DNA from: Chloroflexi bacterium TMED70
Lineage (GTDB): Bacteria > Chloroflexota > Dehalococcoidia > Lucifugimonadales > Lucifugimonadaceae
Length of the DNA stretch: 6,241 nucleotides
Assembly (NCBI GenBank): GCA_002171675.1
Contig: NHDX01000033.1
Location: forward strand, 3,352 to 9,592
Direction: 5' to 3'
Shown here: piece after piece, positions 1 through 5,737 of the stretch
How positions within the stretch are numbered: position 1 is the first letter of the stretch
Layout: each line of letters opens with the position of its first letter
Program-made: the position numbers and the translations under genes
Notes under the pieces: generated by a model
Databases searched by the model: none
Seen by the model: the letters and a program-made list of their open reading frames with translations, nothing else
What the model was told of the DNA's origin: nothing

Positions 1-1
1 A

Positions 2-298
2 GATGGAGAAATAATTTCAAAAGATGAGCGAGTTTATTTACTCAAAGGGAGTTTGTTTTTTGGTTCAATAAATAAATTTAAGGAATTTATGCACCCATCA
101 AAATTTGATGAAAAAATTGTTAATTTAGATTGTTCTGAATCTTGGATATGGGATCAATCTTCGATTGAAGTTTTAGATAATATAACAAATAAATTCAAAA
201 AAAATAATAAAATTCTAAATATTCTTAATTTAGGTCCTACTAGTCATAAAGTTCTTAAAAAAAGTGAGAAAGTTTTTGATATAAATATTGTGGACTAA
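2..298 (+). CDS. SulP-family anion transporter, C-terminal STAS domain (5' partial)
   Basis: This frame is open from the left edge to a TAA at 296-298 and gives the last 98 residues of a larger protein. The segment reads as a STAS domain of the kind found at the cytoplasmic C-terminus of SulP transporters (sulfate, bicarbonate and other anions). The start of the domain shows YLLKGSLFFGS, like the 'Y.v.GpLFFaS' strand of SulP proteins. The core shows ESWIWDQSSIEVLDNI, matching the SulP pattern in which a D-[QH]-S-[AG] loop sits where anti-sigma antagonists have their phosphorylated serine. NILNLGPTSHKVLKKS follows, where relatives have 'L..LSp.c..lL..a'. The protein ends soon after the STAS core, without the 'EDP.Y.va' tail of some proteobacterial members. 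The membrane part lies outside the window, so the substrate cannot be told. A TTG at 53 is in frame but falls inside the domain and is unlikely to be the true start. The gene converges on lexA, with 39 bases between the two stops and no convincing terminator hairpin. Confidence 0.8.
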   Translation, partial: DGEIISKDERVYLLKGSLFFGSINKFKEFMHPSKFDEKIVNLDCSESWIWDQSSIEVLDNITNKFKKNNKILNILNLGPTSHKVLKKSEKVFDINIVD

Positions 299-337
299 TA
301 TTTATTATTAAAAGTGTTCCTAGGTATATGTGAAAAA

Positions 338-988
338 TTACTTACCCGTTGGAAGATATCTCCAAACAGCTACTACTTTTCCTAAAATACTGACATCGTT
401 TGATGGGAAATACATAGGATCCATCTGAGGGTTTTCTGGTTGGAGCCTAGTTTTATCTCCTTCTTTATATATTCTTTTTAAAGTAGTTTCATTCTCCGAA
501 TTTATTTTAGCTGCTACCATTTCACCATTTCTAGCTCTATCAGTTTTTTCAAGAATTACTGTATCTCCATCACCAATTAAAGCGTCTATCATTGAGTAAC
601 CAGCTACTTTTAGTGCAAATATTTTTTCTTCGATGTAGGAAAAACTTTCCGGAAGGTCAATCATATCTAATTCGTCTAAGTCCCATCTTGAATCTTCAAT
701 TAATGGAAATGGTTGCCCGGCAGTTATAGTTCCTAGTACAGGAACTTTAATAGTATTTGTTTTTTGATCTATATTAAGGCTTATGCTTCTTGAGACTTCT
801 GAATCTCTATTCATTAATCCTTTTTCTTGAAGCCTATCTAAATTGTATTTGACCACAGAGGTAGAAGATATATCGCAATTGTTTTGTATATCTCTTATTG
901 AAGGAGGGTAACCATATTCCTCAATATACCCTTCAATAAATCTGAGTATATCCTTCTGTTTATCTGATAATGGTTTCATACTTGCCAT
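338..988 (-). CDS. lexA: LexA repressor (SOS response autoprotease)
   Basis: This is a 216-residue LexA, of usual family length. Residues 6-71 form the N-terminal winged helix-turn-helix; LSDKQKDILRFIEGYIEEYG and the stretch PPSIRDIQ then S-S-T-S-V-V match LexA DNA-binding helices. Residues 82-210 form the S24 peptidase domain. Its self-cleavage site is A90-G91 (in GTITAGQPFP), the catalytic serine is S132 (GYSMIDALIGDGD) and the catalytic lysine is K171 (TTLKRIYK). All are in the expected order, so the protein should be cleaved when RecA filaments form on damaged DNA, releasing SOS genes. The ATG at 988 gives the longest form. A second ATG at 979 would begin MKPLSDKQ, closer to many LexA starts, and neither has a good Shine-Dalgarno sequence. 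It is the last gene of the minus-strand cluster, 51 bases after the upstream stop. That gap holds a possible own promoter and operator. Confidence 0.96.
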   Translation of the reverse strand: MASMKPLSDKQKDILRFIEGYIEEYGYPPSIRDIQNNCDISSTSVVKYNLDRLQEKGLMNRDSEVSRSISLNIDQKTNTIKVPVLGTITAGQPFPLIEDSRWDLDELDMIDLPESFSYIEEKIFALKVAGYSMIDALIGDGDTVILEKTDRARNGEMVAAKINSENETTLKRIYKEGDKTRLQPENPQMDPMYFPSNDVSILGKVVAVWRYLPTGK

Positions 989-1039
989 ATTATGAAGCTA
1001 ATTGATATCTAAATTGTTGTCAAACTTTGTGTCCAACAT
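989..1039 (-). promoter_or_regulatory. Possible lexA promoter with dyad-like operator
   Basis: This is the only gap of any size inside the minus-strand cluster. Read on the minus strand it has a perfect -35-like TTGACA at 1023-1018. A 17-base spacer then leads to a weak -10-like TAGCTT at 1000-995. A better -10-like CATAAT lies at 994-989, but too far from the TTGACA. Either choice would place transcription start at or very near the ATGs (988, 979), implying a leaderless or nearly leaderless message, which fits the lack of a Shine-Dalgarno site. Around the -35 lie a TGTTG/CAACA dyad (1038-1034 and 1019-1015), an inner CAAAGTTTG palindrome (1029-1021) and a near-direct repeat GTTGGACA/GTTTGACA. 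None matches the Gram-positive (GAAC-N4-GTTC) or E. coli (CTGT-N8-ACAG) SOS box. The functional call is inference in a very AT-rich background. Confidence 0.3.
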
Positions 1040-1441
1040 TTAATGTGGATGGTCTTCAAAGCTTATGCCTTCTATGTTAGTTGGTGCAGTAGCATCATCT
1101 TCACTAAATCCAAACCCTAAAAAATGAGGAGGAGGAGTGTTAAGTATTAATCTTGCTGCTTTAGTTTTAGAAACTGCTTCTAATGCTCCGATAACAATGA
1201 CTACTTGCCCATCTTGTAGCTGAATTTTACCTGTCTCGTAAATACCTCTAGGCTTTCGTAATTCTGTTTCACCATCTTCAATAATTCCCCAATCGCTTAA
1301 GCCTTCATAATCTGCTGGAAGTATGATTCTCCATTTTGATATAAGGCCTGAATGAGGTTTTACTGAAATAATAATTTTAGAATTTTTATCATTGGGATCT
1401 CCGTGATCAATTTCCCAATTATATACGGGCTGGTTGTTCAA
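1040..1441 (-). CDS. Uncharacterised 133-residue protein
   Basis: I do not recognise this family. The product is soluble, with no signal peptide or membrane segment. Residues 20-100 alternate short hydrophobic strands (KIIISV, WRIILP, GQVVIVIGA) with charged turns, which suggests a small mostly-beta fold. Residues 101-133 form a proline- and glycine-rich stretch (NTPPPHFLGFGF) followed by an acidic, likely flexible tail ending in HPH. The start codon must be TTG at 1441-1439: the codon just upstream in frame is the rpsT stop, and there is no ATG or GTG in the first 60 or so codons. Initiation therefore probably depends on ribosomes finishing rpsT (stop-start coupling, no intervening base). 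Position between rpsT and lexA suggests co-transcription with rel and rpsT but does not reveal a function. Codon and base use match the neighbours, and the long uninterrupted, structured reading frame supports a real gene. Confidence 0.8.
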   Translation of the reverse strand: MNNQPVYNWEIDHGDPNDKNSKIIISVKPHSGLISKWRIILPADYEGLSDWGIIEDGETELRKPRGIYETGKIQLQDGQVVIVIGALEAVSKTKAARLILNTPPPHFLGFGFSEDDATAPTNIEGISFEDHPH

Positions 1442-1693
1442 TTATTTTTTCTTATTGATTAGATGTTGGAGTCTAGATTTTTTTCTAGAAGCGTTGTTTT
1501 TATGAATAACCTTTTTCTTTGCAGCTCGATCTAGAACTTTAGAAGTTTCTCTGTATAGCTTCTCAGTTTCTTCAGCATTATCACTTTCTATGCTTTCTTT
1601 CAATTTTGTTATTGAGGATTTGATAGCAGTTTTAACAGATAAATTCACTTTATACTTATTTAACTGATTCCTATGTGTTTTTGAACTTGGCAT
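1442..1693 (-). CDS. rpsT: Small-subunit ribosomal protein bS20
   Basis: This encodes an 83-residue, lysine-rich, all-helical protein typical of bS20, which binds 16S rRNA in the body of the 30S subunit. The N-terminus MPSSKTHRNQLNKYK fits the basic rRNA-binding start of the family. The second half contains the hallmark LDRAAKKKVIHKNNASRKKS (bS20 pattern 'D.aa.kgviHkN.aar.Ks.l') and ends in a lysine run. Length is close to the 85-90 residues usual for the family. The ATG at 1693 is preceded by one of the few fair Shine-Dalgarno sequences here (AGGAA, 1701-1697). The gene begins 10 bases after the rel stop and abuts the next gene with no spacer. Pairing of rpsT with rel is not the arrangement in familiar model bacteria, where rpsT usually stands alone. 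Confidence 0.96.
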   Translation of the reverse strand: MPSSKTHRNQLNKYKVNLSVKTAIKSSITKLKESIESDNAEETEKLYRETSKVLDRAAKKKVIHKNNASRKKSRLQHLINKKK

Positions 1694-1696
1694 ATT

Positions 1697-1701
1697 TTCC
1701 T
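1697..1701 (-). promoter_or_regulatory. Ribosome binding site of rpsT
   Basis: The minus strand reads AGGAA here, three to four bases before the ATG at 1693 (or five counting from the GG). It falls in the 10-base gap after the rel stop codon. It is clearer than the sites of the other genes in the cluster, which mostly lack a recognisable Shine-Dalgarno sequence, and it fits the high expression expected of a ribosomal protein. It also supports the ATG at 1693 as the start. Confidence 0.55.
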
Positions 1702-1703
1702 AC

Positions 1704-3857
1704 TTATTTTACTCTTCTAACCTTATAGACCCCAGGTGTACTTTCCATCTTACCCAAAAGCCTAATTATTTGACCTAAGTCTCTAGTATAAACTGTTAAT
1801 TGAATTTTGCACGTACCGTTTGTGTCATCTTCTTGTGAATTTATCGAATGAATATTAGTTTTTTCTCCCCATACTACATCTGTAATATCTCTAATTAGCC
1901 CAACTCTGTCATATGCTTCGATAAGCACTGTTGTAGGAGCAAGTTCTTTTGAATGTCCCCATGCTGCTGGTAAAAATCTATTAGTATGTTCTAAATTCCT
2001 TAATCGTGAACACATTATCCTATGAATTACTATTTCATTACTAGAATTTTTATAGCCTACTATTTCGTCACCATAAACTGCATTACAACAATTTGCTATT
2101 TTTTTTTCAATATTATCTTCACCCATTATTAGTACAGATGAAGCAGGATTATGTTCTATCGATTCTTCAACTTTTTCATCTACTAGATTCATCTTTCTAA
2201 CTGTCTCTTCTAATTGTTGTTTATTGATTACATCAATGATTTTTTGGTTACTTATTTCACCTGTTCCAACCTTATATGCAAAATTTTCATAGCTATCATT
2301 TTCTATTATTTTAGGCATAATTATTTCACTATCCTCAATGTTTGAAAGTCTTACTGTTCTAAGAATTTGCCTTTCTCCTCTTTCAATATTTTCATTTCTT
2401 TCTCTTTTCTTAAACCATGCCTTTACCTTATTTTTAGCATTTGCTGTTCTAAGATAACCTAAACTATCATTTAACCAATCAAGCTCAGGTCCACTTAAAT
2501 CCTCAGATTTTTGTATTTGAACAGTGTCTCCATTATTCAACTTTGTATTCAAAGGTTTTAATGCTCCATTTATAAATGAAGCTTGGCAAGAATGCCCAAG
2601 ATCTGTATGTAGGCTGTAAGCATAATCTAGAGGTGTTGAACCTATGGGAAGTGTAAAGATATCATTTTTAGGGGAGTATACAATTACCTTATCGGACAAA
2701 ATATCATTATTAATAGATTCTAGGTATTCGCTGTCTTCTATAATTTCATTTTCAAAGTCCATCATATCCTTTAACCAGTAAGTATCCTTACTGAAGTTTT
2801 CAGATTTCGACTCTTCAATTGAATCCTTATATTTCCAATGAGACGCCACACCTTGTTCAGCGAAATTATGCATTTTTTCAGATCTTATTTGAAATTCAAT
2901 TTTTTGATTACTCTCATTCATAACTACTGTATGTAAAGATTGATAATAATTTTCTTTAGGCGAAGCTATATAGTCATCAAAAGAACCTGCAATGGGTCTC
3001 CATAGGTCATGAATTTTACCTAATACGATGTAACAATCCTCTTTTCTCTTTACAACAACTCTTATAGCAATTAAATCTTCAATATCAGAGAAATTTCTTC
3101 CAAGCTGCTTATATCTTTGAAGCTTGTTGTAAACTGAATATAAATTTTTGGGTCTTCCAGTGACTTCTGCTTTTATATTGAACATATTTAAATGATTATT
3201 TATTTGATTAATCATTTTTTGAGTAGTTATTTCTCTCTCTTCTCTTTTCTGACTAATCAGTCTTTTGGTCATTTTGAATTTATCAGGCATAAGATGCTTA
3301 AAGCTCTCATCTTCAAGCCTCCACTTTAAATCATTCATACCAATTTTTTGAGCTAATGGGGCATGTATTGATAAAGTTTCTTTTGCAATTTTTTTCCTTT
3401 TGTCTAAGTCTAGATATTCCAATGTTTCTACATTATGTAGCCTATCTGCAAGCTTTATAATTATGACCCTTACATCCTTGGCCATAGAAACCAAGAATCT
3501 TCTCATGTTTTTTTGATCTACATTCTGAATCAAATTATTTTCGTCATTTGTTAACTTTGTAAGGGCAGTAACAATTTCAGAAATTTCCTTACCGAACTCA
3601 TTTTGTATATCTTTAGCATTGATTTTTGTATCTTCTATAACATCATGTAGTAATCCAGAAATAATAACTGTAGGGTCTAGTTCTAATCTAGCTAAGTGAG
3701 TTGCAACTTCTACTGGATGAACAATGAAATCATGACCAGATTTTCTCTTTTGCCCTTCGTGTGCATCTTTTGCAAACTCAAAAGCACCTATGATTTTTGA
3801 TACCTCTTCATTAGGTAAATATGATTCTATTTTATTAATTAAATTATCTGTATACAT
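1704..3857 (-). CDS. rel: Bifunctional-type (p)ppGpp synthetase/hydrolase (RelA/SpoT family)
   Basis: This is a full-length, 717-residue long RSH enzyme that makes and degrades the stringent-response alarmone (p)ppGpp. Domains in order: HD hydrolase (about 20-170), synthetase (about 230-345), TGS (about 388-450), CC/zinc-finger-like (about 577-625) and ACT (about 643-717). Hydrolase residues are intact: H47, H71-D72, E75-D76 (HDVIEDT) and D138 (KLADRLHN), with the same spacing as in the streptococcal Rel structure. Synthetase residues are present: R235 and K237 (TGRPKNLYS), D258, and E321 in IEFQIRS. The TGS histidines (LHTDLGH) and C590-C591, H612 and C616 of the CC region are kept, so ribosome sensing should work. 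Oddities are SFDD at 292-295 where bifunctional enzymes usually have RxKD, and NYYQSLH where NGYQSLH is typical. I chose the ATG at 3857 because it follows the upstream stop by one base (TAATATG). A TTG at 3866 would add three residues and overlap the upstream gene by 8 bases. Confidence 0.95.
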   Translation of the reverse strand: MYTDNLINKIESYLPNEEVSKIIGAFEFAKDAHEGQKRKSGHDFIVHPVEVATHLARLELDPTVIISGLLHDVIEDTKINAKDIQNEFGKEISEIVTALTKLTNDENNLIQNVDQKNMRRFLVSMAKDVRVIIIKLADRLHNVETLEYLDLDKRKKIAKETLSIHAPLAQKIGMNDLKWRLEDESFKHLMPDKFKMTKRLISQKREEREITTQKMINQINNHLNMFNIKAEVTGRPKNLYSVYNKLQRYKQLGRNFSDIEDLIAIRVVVKRKEDCYIVLGKIHDLWRPIAGSFDDYIASPKENYYQSLHTVVMNESNQKIEFQIRSEKMHNFAEQGVASHWKYKDSIEESKSENFSKDTYWLKDMMDFENEIIEDSEYLESINNDILSDKVIVYSPKNDIFTLPIGSTPLDYAYSLHTDLGHSCQASFINGALKPLNTKLNNGDTVQIQKSEDLSGPELDWLNDSLGYLRTANAKNKVKAWFKKRERNENIERGERQILRTVRLSNIEDSEIIMPKIIENDSYENFAYKVGTGEISNQKIIDVINKQQLEETVRKMNLVDEKVEESIEHNPASSVLIMGEDNIEKKIANCCNAVYGDEIVGYKNSSNEIVIHRIMCSRLRNLEHTNRFLPAAWGHSKELAPTTVLIEAYDRVGLIRDITDVVWGEKTNIHSINSQEDDTNGTCKIQLTVYTRDLGQIIRLLGKMESTPGVYKVRRVK

Positions 3858-3858
3858 A

Positions 3859-4839
3859 TTATTCAAAGATTTTTATAATCTCATCTTGATCAAATCTTTC
3901 TAATTTTTCTTTACTACCATCTGTTTTAATAATATTACGATTTAATGATTTTGTCGTTTTACCGATTATTTTTCCATTAATTCCTGATAAATTAAGTTTA
4001 TTCACAATAGATAGCGAATCTTTTTCCTCGCAAATTATTAATAAGCAACCTGAACTTATTACTCCTAGAGGATTAATATTTAATGTTTCACAAACTTCCT
4101 TAAAGTCACTAACAAAATTTATAGCATTTATATCGATTTCACATCCAACATTTGAGAACTCACATATTTCATGTATAGCAGTTGAAATCCCTCCTTCAGT
4201 GGGATCATGCATTTTGATTATTTTTCCTGTTGAAATAGCAATTTCTGCAATTTCGCTTACACTGATACTCAAATTGCTTGCAAGATTAGACAGGTTTTTT
4301 AATTTAGAATTTGATAGTTTAATATTCTCTGTTATTATTTTGCTACCTTCTATACCTGCTAATCCTCCAAGAATTATAGTTTGATTTTCCGTAACAACCT
4401 GACCATTTATGAAATTTTTATTAAATGTTCCTAATATTGTTCCACTTAGTATTATTTTGTTAACTGCTTCCGTGATTTCAGTATGACCACCAACTATATC
4501 TATATTAAGTAATTGTGCACGTTCGTTTACTTCTGATAAGACTTTTTTTAGATCACTAAATCTTGTTTTAGGAGGAATTAATGTAGTAAGTAAAAACCAT
4601 TTTGGTACTCCCCCTGCTGCGTATATATCATTTGCACATACATCTAAAACATACTTTCCAATATTTTCAGAATCAAATGTAATTGGGTCTGATGAAACTA
4701 ATAAATCTTCTTGATCTCTTATTGAAATCATTGCAGAATCTTCTCCAATTTTTGGAGTGGATCCTACATTGTTGATCTCACTTAATATTTCTTGAAGTAA
4801 TTTATTATTTAATTTTCCAACTGGTAAAAAACTAGTCAT
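3859..4839 (-). CDS. AIR synthase-related / HypE-like protein (stand-alone)
   Basis: This is a 326-residue member of the PurM/SelD/ThiL/HypE superfamily, which binds ATP and activates acyl or carboxyl groups. The N-terminal AIRS domain (about 28-140) shows GEDSAMI (32-38), SSDPITFD (49-56), CANDIYAAGG (68-77) and VGGHTEIT (116-123), the acidic metal/ATP-binding motifs of the family. The C-terminal AIRS-C domain (about 150-300) shows LAGIEGSKI and the loop HDPTEGGI (211-218), close to HypE D-P-T-R/E-G-G. True HypE ends with a conserved cysteine that is carbamoylated to make the hydrogenase cyanide ligand; this protein ends EIIKIFE with no cysteine, and no hyp or hydrogenase gene is present. 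It therefore fits the poorly understood 'AIR synthase family' of archaea and bacteria. The substrate is unknown and thiamine-phosphate kinase-like chemistry is possible. Its ATG overlaps the upstream stop by 8 bases, and its own stop lies one base before the rel ATG, so it is tightly coupled on both sides. Confidence 0.85.
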   Translation of the reverse strand: MTSFLPVGKLNNKLLQEILSEINNVGSTPKIGEDSAMISIRDQEDLLVSSDPITFDSENIGKYVLDVCANDIYAAGGVPKWFLLTTLIPPKTRFSDLKKVLSEVNERAQLLNIDIVGGHTEITEAVNKIILSGTILGTFNKNFINGQVVTENQTIILGGLAGIEGSKIITENIKLSNSKLKNLSNLASNLSISVSEIAEIAISTGKIIKMHDPTEGGISTAIHEICEFSNVGCEIDINAINFVSDFKEVCETLNINPLGVISSGCLLIICEEKDSLSIVNKLNLSGINGKIIGKTTKSLNRNIIKTDGSKEKLERFDQDEIIKIFE

Positions 4840-5689
4840 TTTTTGGCATACCTGGAAATTCTAAGTTTGATAATAATGGTTCAATAATCTTTAAGAAAAT
4901 ATTCGTTCCTTCTAATGGAGAATTAGCATATATATAATTGAGGTTATTATCACATAATATACCAAAGGAAGTTTTGTCAGTATTTTTATAAAAAATCAAA
5001 TTATATTTGTGTTGACATATTTCTGCTCCTAAAATTATAAATTCTGTGTCTAACTTATCTATAATTTCATTTATTTTGTCCAGATCATTGATTTCAGCTA
5101 TTAATCTATTATCAATTGCTAATTCTAAAATAATCAGATTTGTATTTTGTAAATTGAATATCTCTGAGAAATTATAATTTGAGGTCGTATTTTTGTGTTC
5201 AATCTCAGTGCAGTTAATAAATCTTCCATCGTAATCTGAATGTATGATATTTTCTGAATTATTGATCAAATAATGAATTTTGTATCCCTTCACTTGAACT
5301 TGAGCATACATCATTCCTTCTACAGGGCATCCTAGAGCACTTGAATTCCATACCTTTTCTTCGAATTTAATAAAATCAATTTCACTAGAGGGAATATTTT
5401 TACTACTTATTATCTGGGACATCACTAAAGCAATAATCTCTGGTATTTCTGGTTCAATAATAACTTTTTTTTCTTCTATTACTGGAAGGGGTATTTCTGG
5501 TTCAATAATATCTTTTTTTTCTTCTATTACGGGAAGTGCTATTTCATCATTGATACCGGGATATTCGTCAAGATCAAAAAATATAAAATTTGAAGATAGT
5601 AAGAAAAGTATAGTTGTTAATACACCTAACAAAACCAAAATTGATTTTATTACTAAACTATATTTTCGAAATGAATTGTATATACTCAT
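4832..5689 (-). CDS. Membrane-anchored/secreted protein with EPEIP repeats and LGCP-type domain
   Basis: This 285-residue protein has a short basic N-terminus and one long hydrophobic segment (about 12-38: LVIKSILVLLGVLTTILFLL then SSNFIFF). The segment acts as a signal anchor, with the rest likely outside the membrane. Residues 52-83 are two copies of a 16-residue unit (LPVIEEKKDIIEPEIP, second copy D to V), a Pro/Glu/Lys-rich linker that would hold the domain off the membrane. Residues about 88-160 resemble a small secreted domain seen in hypothetical proteins of several phyla, with the pattern 'V.W.d.sLGCP..Gm.Y.Q..v.Gy.i...' and a second cysteine (here KVWNSSALGCPVEGMMYAQV and C160), possibly disulphide-linked. 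Its function is unknown to me. Residues 171-280 are a further alpha/beta region with cysteines C225 and C246. It is the first gene of the cluster. The ATG at 5689 has no clear Shine-Dalgarno sequence, and the end overlaps the next gene by 8 bases. Confidence 0.75.
   Translation of the reverse strand: MSIYNSFRKYSLVIKSILVLLGVLTTILFLLSSNFIFFDLDEYPGINDEIALPVIEEKKDIIEPEIPLPVIEEKKVIIEPEIPEIIALVMSQIISSKNIPSSEIDFIKFEEKVWNSSALGCPVEGMMYAQVQVKGYKIHYLINNSENIIHSDYDGRFINCTEIEHKNTTSNYNFSEIFNLQNTNLIILELAIDNRLIAEINDLDKINEIIDKLDTEFIILGAEICQHKYNLIFYKNTDKTSFGILCDNNLNYIYANSPLEGTNIFLKIIEPLLSNLEFPGMPKND
5441..5536 (-). repeat. Two tandem 48-bp units inside the anchored-protein gene
   Basis: Unit 5489-5536 and unit 5441-5488 match at 45 of 48 bases by direct comparison, and their translations differ at only one of 16 residues (D versus V). 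The unit is a multiple of three, so the duplication keeps the frame and lengthens a Pro/Glu/Lys linker. Each copy has a run of eight T on the plus strand (A8 in the coding strand) at 5465-5472 and 5513-5520. The very high nucleotide identity points to recent duplication or ongoing copy-number change. Confidence 0.95.
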
Positions 5690-5737
5690 TAGTTGAAATT
5701 TGATTGTATACTGAAATAGTAATAAATAATAAGTAAT
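5690..5737. promoter_or_regulatory. Divergent intergenic region between the minus cluster and the permease gene
   Basis: These 48 bases separate two divergent genes and must hold at least part of both promoters. For the minus strand, TATACA (5711-5706) is a fair -10, with no convincing -35 at the right distance. For the plus strand, TTGAAA (5693-5698) and TTGATT (5700-5705) are -35-like, but the sequence is so AT-rich that any -10 is arbitrary. No Fur-box-like GATAAT repeat is visible, although the permease is of an iron-transporter type. The inverted repeat TTTGA-ATTTA-TCAAA at 5737-5751 overlaps the permease start and is too short to interpret. Confidence 0.35.

Noticed and set aside
53..298. 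Stand-alone small protein starting at TTG 53
   Set aside because: The frame is open to the window edge, and the residues before TTG 53 complete the first strand of the STAS domain, so this is the end of a longer transporter gene.
299..337. Bidirectional terminator between the converging SulP and lexA genes
   Set aside because: It contains only a CCTAGG palindrome and A/T runs; I could not form a stable stem followed by a T-run on either strand.
4199..4384. A 61-codon plus-strand reading frame inside the AIR synthase-like gene
   Set aside because: It lies antisense to well-conserved AIRS motifs (including the DPTEGG loop) and its hydrophobic product is what AT-rich antisense sequence yields by chance.
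3859..4839. Naming the AIR synthase-like gene hypE
   Set aside because: The C-terminal cysteine that defines HypE function is missing and no hydrogenase maturation genes are present in the window.
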